Both the position numbers and the translations under genes were made by a program. A DNA stretch of 64,000 bases from Pomacea canaliculata (lineage: Eukaryota > Mollusca > Gastropoda > Architaenioglossa > Ampullariidae), in NCBI RefSeq assembly GCF_003073045.1, contig NC_037594.1, positions 31,980,737-32,044,736 on the forward strand. The letters are read 5' to 3'. Below, in pieces: positions 35,816 to 48,256 of this stretch. Positions within the stretch are counted from its first letter, which is position 1; the number at the start of each line of letters is the position of its first letter. The notes beneath the pieces were generated by a model. The model worked only from the letters and a program-made list of their open reading frames with translations. It was not told the origin of the DNA and did no database searches.

Positions 35816-38800
35816 TGTTCTTCATTGACTTTTTGGAGGGGGTATTGTTTTAAACTTTATTTGATGGCATAATATATAATACATGAGTACCATATTACCG
35901 TAGTGCTTCCCCCGTATCATGGCTCACACAGAAGTAATAAACCAGAAAGAAAAAAAATCCAAGGAAGCACATACATACACACACGAATTGTACAATTTAT
36001 ACAATTTTTCTTATCCGTAATTATTTAGTATATTATGTACACAAGTTCATACCTATGAAACATTTTAGTATATAGATTACATGTTGGTATGTTAAAGACC
36101 AAGTATAGTAATTTATGTAAGATAGGCACAAAGTTTCCAGAAAATACACTTTCTTTTCAACAATATTTATTTATTTATTTTGTTCCTTCAGTGCCAATCC
36201 ACCAATTTTCAAGACGGTTAAAGTGTGTTCATCCTTCATGAGTTGCAGAGACATTAGCTTTCAAATATCATTTAGGTCTGGGGTTATATGAATTGTCGAA
36301 ATACTGCTGTAATGTTACACCACTCTATAATGCACTCTCTATAGCACACTAACACACTCATATACATGCGCACACTCACATGCATAAACACGTGCGTCTT
36401 GTGCACACACACACACGCCAACTAAATTCATTGTTTTTTTCAGAAACTGCATCCCATCAATATGTAGACACCTTCTGTCATCATTACCATTGGTCTCGTG
36501 ATCATCATGATCATCATTATCATCATCATTTACTGGAAACTGTCTCACACAGAAAGGCTAGAAATGCATGCTATCTGTAGAATTTAAAAGAAGGAATACA
36601 GAAATAAAAAAGAAGCAAAGCAGACGCTTTGCGAGGCCAGAGATCGATCAGCAACTTTTGCATCTACACCGTCAGGCATCTCCACCTTCCCTCGCGCCAG
36701 CCTCGCGCGCAGCCTCCGCCGAATCTCCGTCTGTCAGGCCGGCCTGCTGGCACGTCGCTAGTAAAGACAAGAACAAAACCCCCCTGATTTGCCCCGAACA
36801 TCCAAGCCGCTATAAATGTAAATATGGTGGGCTTTGGATGTTGGCTGGCCTGGATGTCTTGGGACATTGTGCAATTTCCCCTGGACCTCGCCAGTCGGAT
36901 GGGGAGGTTAGCATCTTGTCCTCCGGGTGTACAGAAGCTCCACTTTCCCTGTTGACATCAAACGACATGTCTCGTCTGCATGGAGAAGAGCGGTCACAAC
37001 CCGTTTACTTTTACTTATGCTTCTAGCAGAGATACAGAACAGAAAGGAATACTGTTATTCCGAGGGGTTAAATTACTTGGCGGTCATGGCATCACAGGCT
37101 GAGTTTTATAGAAAGTTGAGTAAAGTAAACAAATGATGGTTTTGTTTGCTTGTTTTGGTTTGTTAAGAAAATGATGACTTCTGGGATAAACGTGGAACAG
37201 CTGAAAAAATGTTTGTACTGATTGCACTACAAAGCATCCAAAGGGTTAAAGTCAGTTTATACAAATAATTCATAGCCCTATAAGCACGATAACATACAAA
37301 CACCACAAGCTGAGGAATTGTGTCAGTTATGGTATTCAGTCGAGCTGATGCTTTTGCTGTTACAATCTTACCAGTAGATCGTTTTCTTATTGTGTATAAA
37401 GATTATAAGACAAGTAATATCCAAAGATATTAATAAAATAATTTTTTAAAAGGGATCGAGAATTTTTTTAAGAATACAAGAGAGAATAGAGCTTGAAACT
37501 AGTGGCACTATCGTCTTCTGCTTTTGATGTAAATGACATTGATAGATATGTTTCCCCACCATCACCGCCACCACCACCACCACATGGCAGAGGAAAGACT
37601 GTGAGAGTGCTATAATTTACAAGAAATTTGTAGAATGTTACCAGCCTAGTGTGATCAGTTCTCTTACCGATGTCTGACAAAAAGAAAATGCACGATATTG
37701 GAAAAAAATGCTCTCTCAAAATGCAAGAATTCCAACTGGGAACAATAAAATTTGTTGAAAACAGATGTTCTTACATCAGCCAGGCAAGATTTCGTGCTAA
37801 AATTTTCTCTCAGTACATGTGTATTTAGTTTTGGGTGGTTTTTTTTTTTTTTTTTTTTTGGAAGGGAGGTAAAGGCCCTGTCTGCTATTTTATCGTCGCA
37901 TTTACTCATGGAAAGTTCTGATGATACTGGCACACGCAAGGGTATATAAAAACTGAACTTCAAATCGATTATTACTGATTACTTACAAATTACTTATCGT
38001 CTACGGTACCGTTTAGATAAAAGGTCTTTGAAAAGTTCAAGGATCAGTTAGTCAACCAGATATCAATCACAGAGTAGCCGCTAATTGACCTGATCCTATA
38101 CCCTACAAGTTCCCCCCGTTATTCACCCATTAGAGGAATCAATCATTTATTCCTCGATCAGTCAATCATGCAATCGATCGATCATTCTTTTGAGACATCA
38201 GCATTATTTTACTCTCTCTCCCGCTGTTTATGCATCCTGTTTACTGCAGCCACCCTTGACCTCCGGTGCTTTGATACAGCGGGAGGAGTGCAGGCAGGAA
38301 AGAACAGCGAGCCGTCAACAAGCGAGTGGATACTGTGGCCGAGAGTGTAAACAAACACAAGGAGATAGGGTTCAGCTGCTGGGAGACAGAGTAAACCCCT
38401 CTTTCTGAGCTCAGTTTTACACTCAACTCGCCCGAGCTCGCCTCACCTCCAGCCAAGCCTGACGAAGCCCGTTGCTGGCCCTCCCCGACCCCCCCGTGTG
38501 AACTTTCCCCTCCCCCAATCTTTTGACTGCCTACACGACCAGCGGGTCGATGCCAACCGGCCATTGAATAGCAATTACTGAGTGCATGCTTAAAGACAGC
38601 GGAAACCACGCTTTTAACGGCCTCAGTCACCAGCGTCACGTGATTCGCCGACTTCTTGCCGCTAGGTGGCGTTGTTTGATGTGGACAAGTGCGCGCGCAG
38701 CCAGCGACAGGGCAGCCCCACGTCCGCTGTCAACGGATGGAGGATGGGGAGGGTGGTGTGACCAGTCATGCCACTTTCCAGGGAGGAGAGAGGGACTGGA

Positions 38801-39780
38801 CTGGCGGAACTGACTGACAGACTGTGTGGGCGAAGGGAGGACAGTGGAGGCGCAGAGACTCGTACAACCTCCATGTTGGGCAAATGAGGAGCAGACAGAT
38901 GGAGAAAGTCTTCTCTGCATTTGTAACGATGGTACCAGCAAGAACGCATTATTCTCTAAGAAGAACATTGCAGGACACTATCAGATTTCTTGACAGTCGT
39001 TTTTGTTTCTTTATTTTTGTTATCCTCGAGTACCCTAGAGGACCATCATTGTCTCCGATCCATGCCTGAAGGCGACAAGTCGCTTTGCCTTGTATAGGCG
39101 AAATAATATAATTAATAGCAGTCCAACCTGTGAGAGTGGAAAAGCAGGTTATAATTAAAACAACTGTTCAGGAAGTAAAACTAACCAAAAATTAATGCAA
39201 ACAGCCTATAATTTAAAACATAATAAAAGATAAAATGAGGTCATGGCTGTTGTTAATCCTGAAAAAAGAAGGTTGAGAGGGGACCGAAGCTGTCACATTG
39301 TTTACAAACATTTTAATAGTTCTGCTTCAGTAGCTTTGACATCAGGTGAAGCAGTTGGATGCCTGTCTGTTCACAGATGACAACATTGATCACCAGGCTA
39401 CAGACGGTGGCGACCCCATGTGCAGCAATCGCCAGCGATTCTACGGTGAACGATAACTGAAGTTGAGTTGCAAAAGGAGAGAACTAAATTACAATCAAGC
39501 AGCTTCAGGAATCGGAGAACCAAATATTGTCAGCCTCCACAGCTACATATCAACAGATGTTTTGTGTTTGTTATCTTTTTTTATGACAGTGTTTTGTGAA
39601 GATATGTTGATCAAAACAAGGTAATATATATACATTTCCGGACTGTAAAGGTGTTTGTCCCACTGATGGGGAAACTGGCAGAATGTCGCTCAAATTAGTC
39701 ATAAGCTACAGACATGAACACGTGATGTATTTATGTGTATCGAAGCGTTTAGTCTTTGTGATATAAAGAAATGAGAAGTT

Positions 39781-39870
39781 TAAAGATAGATAAGGAAGGG
39801 AGGAAGATGAGCATCCTCCCCTCTCTCACCTAAAGCTAACCCCGAGAAAAGTGAGATCTTTAACATCTCA
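39781..39870. repeat. Dispersed repeat, copy 1 (copy 2 at about 60385-60455)
   Basis: GGAGG...ATGAGCATCC, CCCCTCTCTCACCTAAAGCT and AACCCCGAGAAAAGTGA here correspond to GGAGG...ATGGGCATCC, CCCCTTCACAAAGCT and GACCCCGAGATAAGTGA near 60393-60448. Two diverged copies in the same order suggest an interspersed repeat of unknown type. Confidence 0.5.
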
Positions 39871-40138
39871 TCCCCAGACTGATAAAGGTTAGGGGACAAC
39901 CTTTACCTTCACCTTGCACCTTGTCTGTGATAAACAATACTTTGCGAGTGGTTTCTGCTGTCTTCTGTGAGATCCCGACATGTAAAAATGTTAAAAAACA
40001 CTATTCCTTGTCTTTGAGACATAGCTGATTAGTCTTTTGGTTATTGATGATCGCTCATTGCATGTTACAAGAGCAGTGTCACATTTGTTACAAGTCCTTC
40101 TCTGTCCAACGCATGCAGCTGTCCGTAGTCATCGAACC

Positions 40139-40680
40139 ATGATAGAAAACAGCAGATGTTCACTTGCTGAGCAAATTGATAAAAAATTAGAAATTCTTAC
40201 AAGCACTTTGTTTGAATTAAGAACTGAAAACGATCTGCTAAAAAAAATCTTAGAACAAACGCAAAACCAAGTAAACAGCTTGGAGGAAGAATCACAAAGT
40301 TTGAGAATACAATGTGCAGAGCAGAAGGAACAAATCAACGTGCTGGAACCAGTACTCACGACGTGAATCCATACGTGTGTTCGGGATACAGGGAGACAGA
40401 AAAGAAGAAACACCTGCAGAATGTGAAAAAAAATACTGCATATGATTCAGAATGTGCTTGGTTTGAGAGATATTGATAGTGCCAAATTTCAACACTTCAT
40501 CGAGTGGGGAGAGTGACGAAACAAACCTCGACAGTGATCTAAAATTCGTGTCGCGCAAGGACAGAGATCAGGTGATCAAAACAAGAAATAACTTAAGGGC
40601 TTAAATGTTGTCATCACAGAAGACCTGACTAAATTAAATGTACAAAGACTAATCGTCTGCGGCAACACGATGGAGTGTTA
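40139..40680 (+). pseudogene. LINE ORF1 protein remnant (L1-ORF1-like)
   Basis: The first frame (to 40366) gives MIENSRCSLAEQIDKKLEIL and a heptad-repeat coiled coil (ENDLLKKILEQTQNQVNSLE). After a frameshift near 40355 the next frame reads SRRESIRVFGIQGDRKEETP, then CEKKILHMIQNVLGLRDID, matching the SRR.N.RI.GIPE..E and LGL..I pattern of L1/Tx1 ORF1. After a stop near 40515 a third frame has LKFVSRKDRDQVIKTRNNLR followed by LNVVITEDLTKLNVQRL, the C-terminal ORF1 pattern. Three broken frames in the right order mark an inactivated ORF1. It would have bound element RNA. Confidence 0.8.
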
Positions 40681-41304
40681 GATGCCTGGTCAGCGGCAGG
40701 AGGTCGTTTATTCGTTTAAACTAATAGACTATCCATAATGGAAATCAAGAACGGAGACACCAACCATAGAGAGAAACTGGTGGGGGTTAAAGACAGCAAC
40801 AGCGACCAAGCAGGGAACCAAATAGACAACAGAGATATCGTCAGGGGAGCAACGACGGCAGCAAGACCAAAGACAACACCCATCAGAGGTCAGGACGGAT
40901 GGAGGACGACCGTCATGGGGCTCACCGTCACGTTCCATTTTCCCCTACCACCTATTCGACGCCTTCAACTACCTGGGTACATGCGCCGAAACCTGTGTTA
41001 GAGACAGATGTCCATCAGCATGACGCTAACAAGGAACAGCAGCCAGCCGCAAGTGATGTGAGCAACATTGATGTGGAAAACACGAGCAGAACATTGGATA
41101 ATCCACTTGTGTAATACTAATGACAAAAAGCAGTAGACATTCGGTATGTAGAAACTGAAAATTCATGGATATATGTGATTTCCCCTCAAAAACCAGTGTG
41201 TACTGGTAAGTAACTTTCTTATATATATATGTTCTGTACTCTTTGAGACCTTAATAAGGGGAGTGAAGAAGCTAGTAGGAATACGCAGAGCCAAGGATGG
41301 GTTA

Positions 41305-41306
<2 letters not shown>

Positions 41307-41341
<35 letters not shown>

Positions 41342-41386
41342 TTATTTATTTATTTTTTTTTTGTTTTATTATTATTTTTTTTTTAA
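41307..41386. repeat. Poly(T)-rich tract in the LINE linker
   Basis: About 33 T followed by TTTA units, between ORF1 and ORF2. Confidence 0.9.
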
Positions 41387-41857
41387 ATAGCCCACCCTTT
41401 GAGATTCTCTCTATTAAATAAAAAAGTAAGAGACAGTTATTAGCGCATTTAAATTCTAAACTGCACGAATTCTTACTACTTAGAACTGAGTGTGCTTTCT
41501 TCCCCCTCCCATGTACTCGCATCAAGAAAAAGTACGTAGCCGTAAATAAAGGTAGCGCTTATGCACAGCAAAAAGCTCACCGACGTAAACATAGATGCAC
41601 AGTGGGACTTTATGTCATCCCTTTCTGTAACAGTATACATCATCGACATCAATACATCTGTGAATACCGCTCATGGCAAAATGCTGTGGCCTTGCTGCGC
41701 CACCGTGCCAGCTTTTTGTTTGTTGTTACATGTTGTTGTTCTGTACTTTGTTACTTTTTACTTTCGGAAGAGGAAACAGTCTAATTATGACTCTTTGGGC
41801 AGTCTAGTTTGTTTGTTTGGTTTTTTTTTTTTTTTTTTTCTTTCCTAATTAAAAATA

Positions 41858-44800
41858 ATGGATAAGTTAACTATATGTTCTATGAATTGTCGAGGCTTGG
41901 GAGACCCGAATAAAAGAGATGATATTCTCCATTTCCTTAAAGAAAAAATACAACGTATACTGTATTCAAGAAACTCATTTTACTAAAAAAATAGAACATA
42001 TTGTCAAAGCAAAATGGGGATATGATGTTTACTTTAATTCTCACAGTTCAAACGCTAAGGTCTGGCAATATTAATCAATAATAACTTCGAATACAAATAC
42101 AAAGATCTATACAATGATCCAGCTGGAAACTTTATGATTTTAAAAGTGTGCATTGATGACTTTGATTATCTGCTAGTTAACTTCATGGCCCAAATACTGA
42201 TAGTCCAGCTTATTACAGTGAACTTAAAGAAAAGCTGCATAATCGAGAAAAAGTCTATGTCATCATGACTGGTGATTGGAACCTGGTGTTAAACCCACTC
42301 TTGATTATTGCAACTATAAAAGAATAAATAATCCCAATTCGAGGAAAATAGTAAAAAACATTATTGAAGAGTTTAATCTAGTTGATATTTGGAGAGAGAT
42401 GCATTCTGAGACTAAAGGTTTCACTTGGCGCAAGAGACACCACTACAACAGGCTAGGTTAGACTTCTTTCTGATATCAGAAACATTAGCCGGGGAAGTTA
42501 CTTCAGCAAAAATAGAACCATCTTATAGATCTGACCATTCCCCTATAATGATATCACTTCAGCTAGGAAAAATCATGGAAAATGCAAGACATTCTGGAAG
42601 TTTAATAAATCCCTTCTTAAAGATGAGGAGTACATACAATTAGCCAAGAAGGTCATTAGCGAGACTAGAGAACAATATGCAGCTTTACCATTTGTCGTGA
42701 ATCACTGGACTCCATTTCTCCTTCTGATCTTCACCTCCAAATAAGTGATCAACTTTTTTTTGAAATGTTACTTTTACAGATTAGGGGAGCCAGTATAGCT
42801 TATGCATCTGCCAAAAAGAGAAGCAGATTACAAGAGAGAAAGAGCTAAAACAACAAATAAGTAACATAGAAGAAAACATGACTGAAGACTCCACATTACA
42901 GCTTGTAGCACTGCAAAATGAACTACAGAATATTAGGGAACATAGAGTTGAAGGATTGAGGATACGATCGAAAGCAAAATGGATTTTCGAAGGAGAAAAA
43001 AATTCTAAATACTTCTGTAATTTAGAGAAAAGACATTTTGTAAGTAAAATTAATGAAGACAATAGAGAAAGAAAATGGGGAAATCCTTTGCGATCAAAAA
43101 CTGATTACAGAAGAATGTGAAGCATATTATAGAGAATTGTATAGAAGTAAGGAGTCTGAATTAATGGAGTTTAAGCCAAACTGTCTGGAGAAAATAACTT
43201 CCCAATACTAACTGAAGATGAAAAGAATGAATTAGAAGGTTTAATAACAGAAAAAGAAGCATGCAGAGCTCTTAGAGAATGAAGAATGATAAAAGCCCTG
43301 GAAATGATGGTTTCCCAGTAGAGTTCTTCAAATTCTTTTGGAAAGATTTAGGAATATTTCTAATAAGATCATTAAATGAGGGGTTCAAAATGGGCAGTTT
43401 ATCTGTAACACAGAGACAGGGGGTTATAACACTAATACCAAAAGGAGACAAACCCAAACATCTGTTAAAAAATTGGCGCCCAATCTCTTTATTAAATGTG
43501 TCATATAAAATTGCCTCAGCCTGTATAGCTCAGAGAATAAAGCGAGTTATGCCATCTATTATTCACGAGGATCAGAGAGGTTTTATGCAAGGAAGATCGA
43601 CTGCAGATAATATTAGACTAGTATATGATATATTATACTATACTCAGTTACAGCGGAAGCCAGGTTTGCTACTGCTAGTGGACTTTGAGAAAGCTTTCGA
43701 TTCCATTGCACACTCATTTATTCAGAAAGCCCTTAGACTGTTTAATTTTGGACCAGATCTTTTACGGTGGGTAAATGTATTTTATAAAGATGCAGAATCT
43801 TGCCTTATTGTAAATGGCTGTGTCTCTCGACGTTTTCGTATAGAACGAGGTTGCAGACAGGGCGATCCTCTTTCGCCATATATCTTCCTTATATGTGCGG
43901 AAATTCTCTCCATTCTACTTAGAGATAATGCTGATATTAAAGGTATAGTTGTGGGAAGCAAATCATTCCTAGTGTCACAATTTGCTGATGACATGTCATT
44001 GTTTCTTGATGGATCTAAAGAATCTTTTGAAGCAACTGTTTGGGAATTGGAGAAGTTTGCTCTGTTTTCAGGTCTCAATATTAACTTTTGATAAAACTGC
44101 TGCAATTTGGATTGGTATTAATCGAGGCTGCTTGACACGCTATATGACTCAATTAAAAATTCAATGGAATCCCGAAACATTTACAGTTCTTTGGTATTAC
44201 TTTTTCTCTAGACCTTGAAGCTGTGATAAATATTAACTACCAAAGAATTTTACTAAAATGCACAGGATTATGATGGAATGGAAGGCGAGAGATCTCACAC
44301 CAATAGGGAGAAACGCTGTATTCAATCCCTTATACTGTCTTTATTTACTCATCTATTTATTACTCTTCCCTGTCCTGGTAAGAATATTCTTAAGAAAATT
44401 AGTCAGTCAGCCTTTGAGTTCATTTGGAAGAAGAAAATACAAAATTAAAAAAACCACTGTTATCAGGAAATACTCAGAAGGGGGACTAAAGGTAATGGAT
44501 ATCAATGCTTTTCATAATGCACTCAAGCTGACATGGATAAGGAAGATTTGTACATCAAATGCAGGCTGGAAGTACCTTTTGAATTCAATTCATCCACAGA
44601 TTTTAAATTTTCAACAGTATGGAGGATACTTTCTGGAAAATCTTGCTGAAACAAATGTGTTTTGGAAAGATGTATTCGCTATTTTTTCTGACTTTTGCAC
44701 TAGATTTACCCCCTTGTCACTTACAGAATTTCTGCATGAACCGTTATTTTTTAATACTTTTCTGTCCAAAAATGATACACAAAAAACAGTAGAAAAATGG

Positions 44801-45379
44801 TTAAACTGTAATATTATGAAAATTGGGGATTTACTTGATAATAATGGAATACCTATGAAATTTGAAATATTCCAACAAATACATGGCAAAAATATAAACT
44901 TTCTCGAGTATTACAGTAGAATCATGGCCATTGTCAGATATAAAAGAAAGATTGGTCACTTATGGAAACAATCAGATAGAAATACTACATGCTATGCACC
45001 ACTGTTAGCCATAAACAAGCATAAAAAAGGCACAAAAGGTATATATAATAAACTGTTGTGTCCACAGACGCCTCCTACATGCATTAGAAAATGGGAAAAA
45101 GTTTTTCCAGACCTTCAGTGGGGACAAATATTTGCTCACCTTTTCATTGTTACAATGGATACAAAACTTCGGTGGTTTCAATATCGTATTCTGCATCGTG
45201 TTTTAGCTACAAACACACTATTATATCAAATAAAACTAAGAGATTCAGATCTTTGCACCTTCTGCAATCAGTCAAGGGAATCTATAGAACACTTGTTTTT
45301 TGATTGTATTATTGTTAAAAAATTTTGGAATGATCTCTTTACTAAGTTAAAAGAAAATGTGCTCATTGTGAGCAGATAG
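41858..45379 (+). pseudogene. LINE ORF2 remnant: endonuclease, reverse transcriptase, C-terminal zinc motif
   Basis: The ATG at 41858 opens MDKLTICSMNCRGLGDPNKR (endonuclease start). The next frame holds CIQETHF, later frames VIMTGDWNLVLNP and IEPSYRSDHSPIMISL, the Asp and His catalytic surroundings of an AP endonuclease. Reverse transcriptase lies in 43279-44091: DKSPGNDGFPVEFFKFFW, LIPKGDK, NWRPISLLN, DQRGFMQGRSTADNI, motif A LLLVDFEKAFDSI, GCRQGDPLSPYIF and motif C FADDMSLF at 43981. A shift near 44090 leads to the 44258-45379 frame, ending with LCTFCNQSRESIEHLFFDC, the C-terminal Cys/His element. Frameshifts and stops interrupt every domain; the product would have nicked the target and copied element RNA. 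Confidence 0.9.
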
Positions 45380-45644
45380 AAGTAAAGAAACAGTTAATAC
45401 TATTTGGAGTCCAAATGAGTTATGACAGATAAGATATTCAGCCTTATTCTAATTATGGCAAAGTTTTATATTTACCGGTGCAAATGTTTCAATATTCATC
45501 TAAATGTGAACTCATTTGTATTGGAAATAAAAAAAGATATCATGTAGAAAATATTATTACACAATAAATAGTAAGCCAGAATGTTTTGCACTAAAATGGA
45601 TACCATATGAGCAGCTTTTCTTCACACATTGAATGTTTCTGTCT

Positions 45645-45689
<45 letters not shown>

Positions 45690-46842
45690 TGAGAATGCAT
45701 TTACATTGTGGTCTAATGAAAAGCCTGCGAATCCTGTTTGTTTTCCACATTCCTCTTCCTCCCTCTTTTGTGTTTGTGTTTTTGTGACAATCCATAGTTT
45801 TGTTTTGTTTTGTTTTTGTAAATTTATGTGTTTTTTTTTTTTTTTTTTTTTGTTTTTGTTTGTTTTTGTTGTTTTTTTTGTTTGTTTATTTATGTTTTCT
45901 CAAGGTGTAGAACAAATGTACAGTCTTGCTTACTGTTACTTCCATTGGCAACGTCATCAACCATGTGTTTAACTGCTAAAACTGTGTTAAGCCTCAGGTG
46001 TCCTTTATCTGTTTTCATTTACATTTTTGGTGCAATTTTTTATCCATTCTGTCTTAATTCGTGCTTTACTGCCAACATTTGGCAGTCTCCACAACACTTT
46101 CTTTAATAGTCTAGTTAGTCTTTCTTTTCACATTCTTTATCTGTCTTGCTTCCCTGTTAAAATATGTAAATACTTGTTTCATTATCAGCCATTTGTATAA
46201 ATGCGCTTAGGGCTTGGGAGAAATAAGTTTTTGTGAGAACAATATGGCTGCAGTTTTTGTGTCATTCAAATTTTGATTTATGCTGGAACAACTGCACATT
46301 TCTGGAAAGTGTTTTGCAGTCGGTGGTATGCAACCAATGAAGATGGAAGTTCTGTTAAAATATGTAAATACTTGTTTGATTATCAGCCATTTGTATAAAT
46401 GCGCTTTTTTTTTTTTTTTTTTGGTTTATTTGTTGTTTGTGAGATTGCATGGGGAAGATTTGCATTTCACTCAGGTTGGAAAATTTTCCTCGTAGCATCT
46501 GTAGTCATAATGTCTGAAGGCAAAGTGTAAAAGACTTCTGCTTTGGAGAGAGACTGTACTTTGTGCTGAACCAAATTACTTTGGCCTGTACAGTTTCACA
46601 AGTTTAGTATAACTGAACAATTTGCGTGATTATTTCATGGTTTAAAAAAAAAAAAAAAAAAAATTTGCTGTTTTATATAGAAAATATTTTGATTCTTCAT
46701 TGTTAGCTGATGTGAATAAAAATGGGTCTTGCTATTATTGCTCTGAATAACAGTTTGTTGGCTGTTGCCTCGAGATTAAATAAATTTGTGAATTTCTATT
46801 ATGCAAACATTCCTACATAGTGAGGGTGTAGGTACTGTCGTG

Positions 46843-46873
<31 letters not shown>

Positions 46874-47236
46874 GTACAAAGGAGAAATAAGTTTTTGTGA
46901 GAACAATATGGTTGCAGTTTTTTGTGTCATTCAAATTTTGATTTATGCTAGAACAAACTGCACATTTCTGGAAAGTGTTTTTAAATATGTGTGTGTGTGG
47001 AGGTATTAGGTCACATGATTGTTGGATGTAATTTCTTGTTACTGTCGTGCTTTGCTTCAGGGCTTGAGAGAAGTGCTTAACTTACATTCATATGGGGTTG
47101 ACATGGAAGTGTGCGCATATTGTGTTGCATGATTTGTTTTTTGACTGTGCCTTGTGCGTTTGTGGTTGTTTTTTTCCTACGATGTTAAATATTGTATATT
47201 TATTTGTATCTGTTTGGTGTATTTAAGTATTATGAA

Positions 47237-47268
<32 letters not shown>
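45380..47268 (+). repeat. LINE 3' UTR with internal duplications and homopolymer tracts
   Basis: Block A (46154-46206, TGTTAAAATATGTAAATACT...) recurs at 46352-46406. Block B (46218-46314, GAGAAATAAGTTTTTGTGAG...) recurs at 46882-46980. Pure T tracts lie at about 45646-45686, 45831-45851, 46406-46422 and 46849-46873, and an A tract near 46645-46663. AATAAA at 47236 immediately precedes the terminal A tract (47239-47268). Confidence 0.8.
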
Positions 47269-47273
<5 letters not shown>

Positions 47274-48170
47274 TCTTTTTTAAATGGCGGCTCTTCTGGC
47301 ATCAAAGACAACAGCCACAAAAGAACTGGTCTCACCCTTCCGTCAGACAAAAAAAGATCAAACATGCAAACTGGTGTCGGAACGGAAGTAGTAGACGACA
47401 AGAACTTTGTTTTTTCTGATGTGTGGATTGTCTGCTGTCAAAGAGATGAAGCGGTCAGAAAATCTTTGAAATCGAATCTCCAAGGTTACAACCAATCAAA
47501 AGTAGCCTTGAACCCAGAGTTTTCACAACATGACACTATGAGGAGTTTGATTCCTCTTTGTGGCCGACACCTTTTGATGTTTGCGATGTCCTCCGGTCTG
47601 CCATGGACACAACAGGGAAAGTGAACCTCCACTTGACTCTGGCGCTGAGTGATGTCTGTACAGAGATGCCATTGACTGCCACCTGGGGGCTTGTTTATAA
47701 GGCCAGGGCAAACAGTTGACCTGGGGAAATACTTGACCTGGGCATCTCAACAAAAAGCAGTTTGTTTCCGAAGTTATAAAATTGTGTACAAACCCCGCAG
47801 ATGCTGGTTTACTCTGAAGCCGCAGTTATAAAGCGATGACAAACATGTCTTGGGACCAAGAATAAATATAAAACATTGTTTACCGGGTCTGGGCATTGTT
47901 GTATACTTGTGAAAACAAACCGCCTTTCCTTGAGTTCTCCATGTGGACCTGGAAAAACTACTTCATAACAACAGCCTCAGAGTGACATTCAAACACCTCG
48001 TTTAGTAAATTACATTTTTGTCTTGTCACTCGCATTTCCTTGTTGTTTGCATATTTTTGATATATTGTTTTTATTTGTTTGCCCTGTTTAGTAGTTTGGC
48101 GTTGACTTTCTTTGTGAACGTTTATATTCCATCATATTGTTTTGTTCAGATCAGGTTTGGCATAATAATT

Positions 48171-48192
48171 GTCATCATCATCATCATCATCA

Positions 48193-48234
<42 letters not shown>

Positions 48235-48256
48235 TCGTCGTCGTCGTTGTTGTTGT
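48171..48256. repeat. (TCA)n/(TCG)n compound microsatellite
   Basis: TCA units change into TCG units and then TTG. Long Ser, Val or Thr frames here are artefacts. Confidence 0.95.

Larger units (their letters stand above)
28166..40138. other. Gene-poor spacer of about 12 kb
   Basis: I find no supported exon. It holds the SINE-tail candidate, a 36-bp triplicate (29535-29642), CTTT arrays (29962-30002 and 35739-35815), an AAT array (31657-31733), T-runs near 33410 and 37840, and AT-rich sequence. GC-richer islands near 30190-30560, 33480-33720, 36640-36960 and 38400-38880 carry short open frames without recognisable motifs. Confidence 0.55.
40139..47268 (+). mobile_element. Decayed L1/Tx1-like non-LTR retrotransposon
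   Basis: In order: an ORF1 with coiled coil and RNA-binding-like domain, a T-rich linker (41307-41386), an ORF2 with AP endonuclease, reverse transcriptase and C-terminal Cys/His motif, a long 3' UTR, then AATAAA and an A-tract ending at 47268. Both ORFs carry several frameshifts and stops, so the copy is inactive. The 5' boundary was not found and may lie upstream of 40139; no target-site duplication was recognised. Assignment as a LINE is firm; L1/Tx1 rests on the ORF1 type and on GCRQGDPLSPYIF and NWRPISLL. Confidence 0.9.

Noticed and set aside
36568-37026. 152-codon plus-strand frame
   Set aside because: Composition and lack of any family motif suggest chance; starts and stops are not near convincing splice signals.
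38241-38968. Overlapping open frames on both strands in a GC-richer patch
   Set aside because: No domain, no codon pattern and no splice-consistent neighbours; frames overlap in several directions.
45607-46106. Long Phe-rich frames
   Set aside because: Produced by poly(T) tracts in the LINE 3' UTR.
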